Under the pieces are notes generated by a model that did not search any database, was not told where the DNA came from, and saw only the letters and a program-made list of their open reading frames with translations. A stretch of 7,338 nt of DNA from positions 1-7,338 of the forward strand of contig JANXTD010000266.1 of NCBI GenBank assembly GCA_025352585.1. The letters are read 5' to 3'. A program made the translations under genes and the position numbers. Every line of letters begins with the position of its first letter. Position 1 is the stretch's first letter. Source of the DNA: Fimbriiglobus sp. (GTDB taxonomy: Bacteria; Planctomycetota; Planctomycetia; Gemmatales; Gemmataceae). Below, one piece after another: positions 5,512-7,338 of this stretch.

Positions 5512-7338
5512 TTACTTCAGCGTAGCGAGGTACTCGATCAGGTCGCGCATCTCGCGCGGGGTCAGGGCGCGCTCGGCGCTCGGCATCGCGCTCACGGGGG
5601 CCGTGCGGGCGTCGACGTCGGCGACGGCGACCGTCAACTTCTTGCCGTCGGGCGTCTGCACCGTGACGGTCTGCTTGTCCTCGGCGAGGACCGTCCCGGC
5701 GACGACGCGGCCGTCGGCGAGGGTCAGCGTGACTGTCGCGTAGCCGACGGCGATCTTCGCGCTCGGCAAGACGATCGACTCCAGCAGGTAGTCGCGCGTG
5801 CCGACCGGGTTGCGCTCCACGACCTTCGTCAAGTCCGGCCCGGCGACGCCGCCCTGGCCGTTGACCGCGTGGCAGCGGACGCACTGCGCCGCGGTGTGGT
5901 TGACGAAGACTTCCCGGCCGCGGGCCGCGTCGCCGCCGGTCAGGGTGTGGCGGAACTTGCCGACGGGGTCCTTCGGCAGCTTCGCCTCGAACTTGGCCCG
6001 CAGGCCGTCGCGGTAGGGCGACGGGGCAGCCTTGAGCGCGTCGTGGACATCCACCTGCATTTCCACCGGCACCTCGCCCAGCACCAACTTCCCGGCCCAC
6101 ACGTCGAGCGACAGCCCGGCGTCCTCGGTCTTGAGCCGCGCCAGCGTGCCCAGCCCGCGCTGCCGCTCCACGAGTGACACGGCGTTGTCACCGAGTACGG
6201 CGAGGAGCATCTTCGTGGCGACCTCCGGCTGCTTCTCGGCGACGATGTCGCGCACCGCCGCCGCGAGCGCCGGCGGGCCGGACTTCAGCGCCGCCGCCGC
6301 GAGGGAATCGAACGGCTTGGCCTTGCGGTCGGCGAGCAGCTTCAGCGCCGCGGCCCGCAGGTTCCCGTCGGCCTTCGCGTCCGACGCCCAGCCGACCGCC
6401 TTCGCCTCATTCACCTCGACTTTGAGCTTCACCAGCGTCTCGACCGCCTCGCTTTGCAGCTTGCCTGTCGTACCGGCCAAGAGTCGATCGACGCCGGCCT
6501 GCACGACGGCCGTCGCCACCGGCGCGACGCGGGCGGTCAGCGGCCGCCAGTGGCCGGTGACGCGGTCGCGCGGGCCGGGGGCGTCCCAGTCGCGCAACAT
6601 CGCCAGCGCCTCGCTCCGCACCAACTGCGTCAGTTCGGGGTTGCTCACCGCGCCTAGCACGGCCGTCGCGGCGTCGGCGGTGCCGGCCCGGAAGGCGGCG
6701 TCGAGTGCCCGGCGGGCGAACGCTTCGCCGTCCCCGCCGGTCAACTTGCCGGCCCGCGCGGCGAGTTGCGGCATCAGGGTTTCGACGGGGCCGTCGTGAA
6801 TCGCGCGGGCCGCCTCGGCGCGGACGTTGACATCGACATCGCCCAGGAACTCCCCGAGTTGCGCCGACTTCTGCTGGCGAAGTACGAGCACCGCGGCGAG
6901 CCGCACGGCGGCGCTCGAGTCTTTGACGAGGCCCGCGAGTTTGGGGCCGCCGCCGATCCGGGTCAGCGCGGTGACGACGCCGTGTCGCAAGGTCGGGTCG
7001 CGGTTTTCGTTGACGCGGATCACCTCGACCAGCTTGTCGGCCGCCGGGGCGTGCTTCAACTGGCCGAGGGCTTGCGCGGCCATGAACACGACCCGCGGCG
7101 AGGCGTCGTCGAGCAGCTTCACCAGCGCTCCGGCGGCCGCCGCAACCTTGCGTTCGCCGAGGGTCTTCGCCGCTTGCGCCCGCACTTCGGCGTTCGCGTC
7201 TGTGAGAAGTTCGGTGAGCGTGACCGCAGCGGCCGGCTGCTTGGCGAGGACCATGCCGAGGCCCCAGACGGCGTGCAGACGGTCCAACCCGTCGCCCGGA
7301 CGTTTCGCGACGGCGACGAACTGCGCGAGGCCGTCGGG
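5512..7338 (-). CDS. HEAT-repeat protein with C-terminal PVC-type CxxCH haem-binding domain (partial)
   Basis: The 5-prime end lies beyond the window; 608 C-terminal residues are visible and the frame stays open to 7338. Residues about 17-400 are Ala/Leu-rich helical repeats of the HEAT type, for example VRAQAAKTLGE and VVFMAAQALGQL. A cytochrome c segment follows with CVRCH (DNA 5883-5869, Cys486-His490 of the visible part) and a candidate distal ligand Met585 in SAMP near the end. Between them is a beta-rich insert (about TLTLADGRVVAGTVL...TVQTPDGKKLTV). This matches the planctomycete/verrucomicrobial haem-binding domain pattern (TIGR02603 as I recall it). Full-length family members usually begin with a signal peptide and a beta-propeller dehydrogenase-like domain, and are thought to act in periplasmic electron transfer or substrate oxidation. 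The substrate cannot be told from this part. The TTG at 7287 is not the real start. Confidence 0.9.
   Translation of the reverse strand, partial: PDGLAQFVAVAKRPGDGLDRLHAVWGLGMVLAKQPAAAVTLTELLTDANAEVRAQAAKTLGERKVAAAAGALVKLLDDASPRVVFMAAQALGQLKHAPAADKLVEVIRVNENRDPTLRHGVVTALTRIGGGPKLAGLVKDSSAAVRLAAVLVLRQQKSAQLGEFLGDVDVNVRAEAARAIHDGPVETLMPQLAARAGKLTGGDGEAFARRALDAAFRAGTADAATAVLGAVSNPELTQLVRSEALAMLRDWDAPGPRDRVTGHWRPLTARVAPVATAVVQAGVDRLLAGTTGKLQSEAVETLVKLKVEVNEAKAVGWASDAKADGNLRAAALKLLADRKAKPFDSLAAAALKSGPPALAAAVRDIVAEKQPEVATKMLLAVLGDNAVSLVERQRGLGTLARLKTEDAGLSLDVWAGKLVLGEVPVEMQVDVHDALKAAPSPYRDGLRAKFEAKLPKDPVGKFRHTLTGGDAARGREVFVNHTAAQCVRCHAVNGQGGVAGPDLTKVVERNPVGTRDYLLESIVLPSAKIAVGYATVTLTLADGRVVAGTVLAEDKQTVTVQTPDGKKLTVAVADVDARTAPVSAMPSAERALTPREMRDLIEYLATLK

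Noticed and set aside
3818..6100. Long minus-strand open frame of 760 codons
   Set aside because: It is an Arg/Pro/Gly-rich shadow that runs through the antiporter, the spacer repeat and the cytochrome gene in another frame.
7285..7287. TTG at 7287 as the start of the HEAT/cytochrome gene
   Set aside because: The frame stays open upstream with HEAT-like sequence to the window edge, and family members need an N-terminal signal and propeller domain.

Overview
The window is GC-rich chromosomal DNA that looks like a planctomycete, most likely a Gemmata-type genus. Three things point there: a HEAT-repeat protein ending in the Pirellula/Verrucomicrobium-type CxxCH haem-binding domain, a TPR protein carrying RNA polymerase alpha C-terminal domains, and spacers filled with 7-8 nt word repeats. 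No database search was possible, so family calls rest on motifs and remembered family patterns.

Layout. Positions 1-70 hold a short octamer repeat. Positions 71-1405 (minus) encode a cytoplasmic TPR protein with two tandem alpha-CTD-like domains, preceded by a possible sigma70-type promoter near 1494-1521. Positions 1646-2315 (minus) form a hicA-hicB toxin-antitoxin operon. The antitoxin hicB is intact, but the toxin hicA is broken by a frameshift near 2190-2204. Two palindromes, two helical turns apart, sit just upstream of hicA as a candidate operator. Two plus-strand genes diverge from this point: a 59-residue single-pass membrane protein (2494-2673) and a secreted protein with papain/C39-like Cys-His-Asp spacing (2825-4039). 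A 110-bp hairpin element flanked by 9-bp direct repeats separates them. Two minus-strand genes follow: a short CPA2-type cation/proton antiporter (4054-5409) and, upstream of it, the C-terminal 608 residues of a HEAT/cytochrome c protein that runs off the window end (5512-7338). A heptamer-built hairpin fills the spacer between these two.

How the parts relate. The hicA/hicB overlap, the operator-like palindromes and the small membrane protein/secreted protein pair are the only clear functional groupings. The antiporter and the cytochrome protein are both envelope energy/ion proteins on one strand, but a 102-bp spacer with a hairpin lies between them, so co-transcription is uncertain. The points most worth a second look are the decayed hicA beside an intact hicB, the twin alpha-CTD/TPR protein, the secreted papain-like protein with its small membrane partner, and the hairpin elements built of 7-mers with a different word in each spacer. 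No spacer exceeds 300 bases, and no RNA genes, CRISPR arrays or transposase genes were seen.
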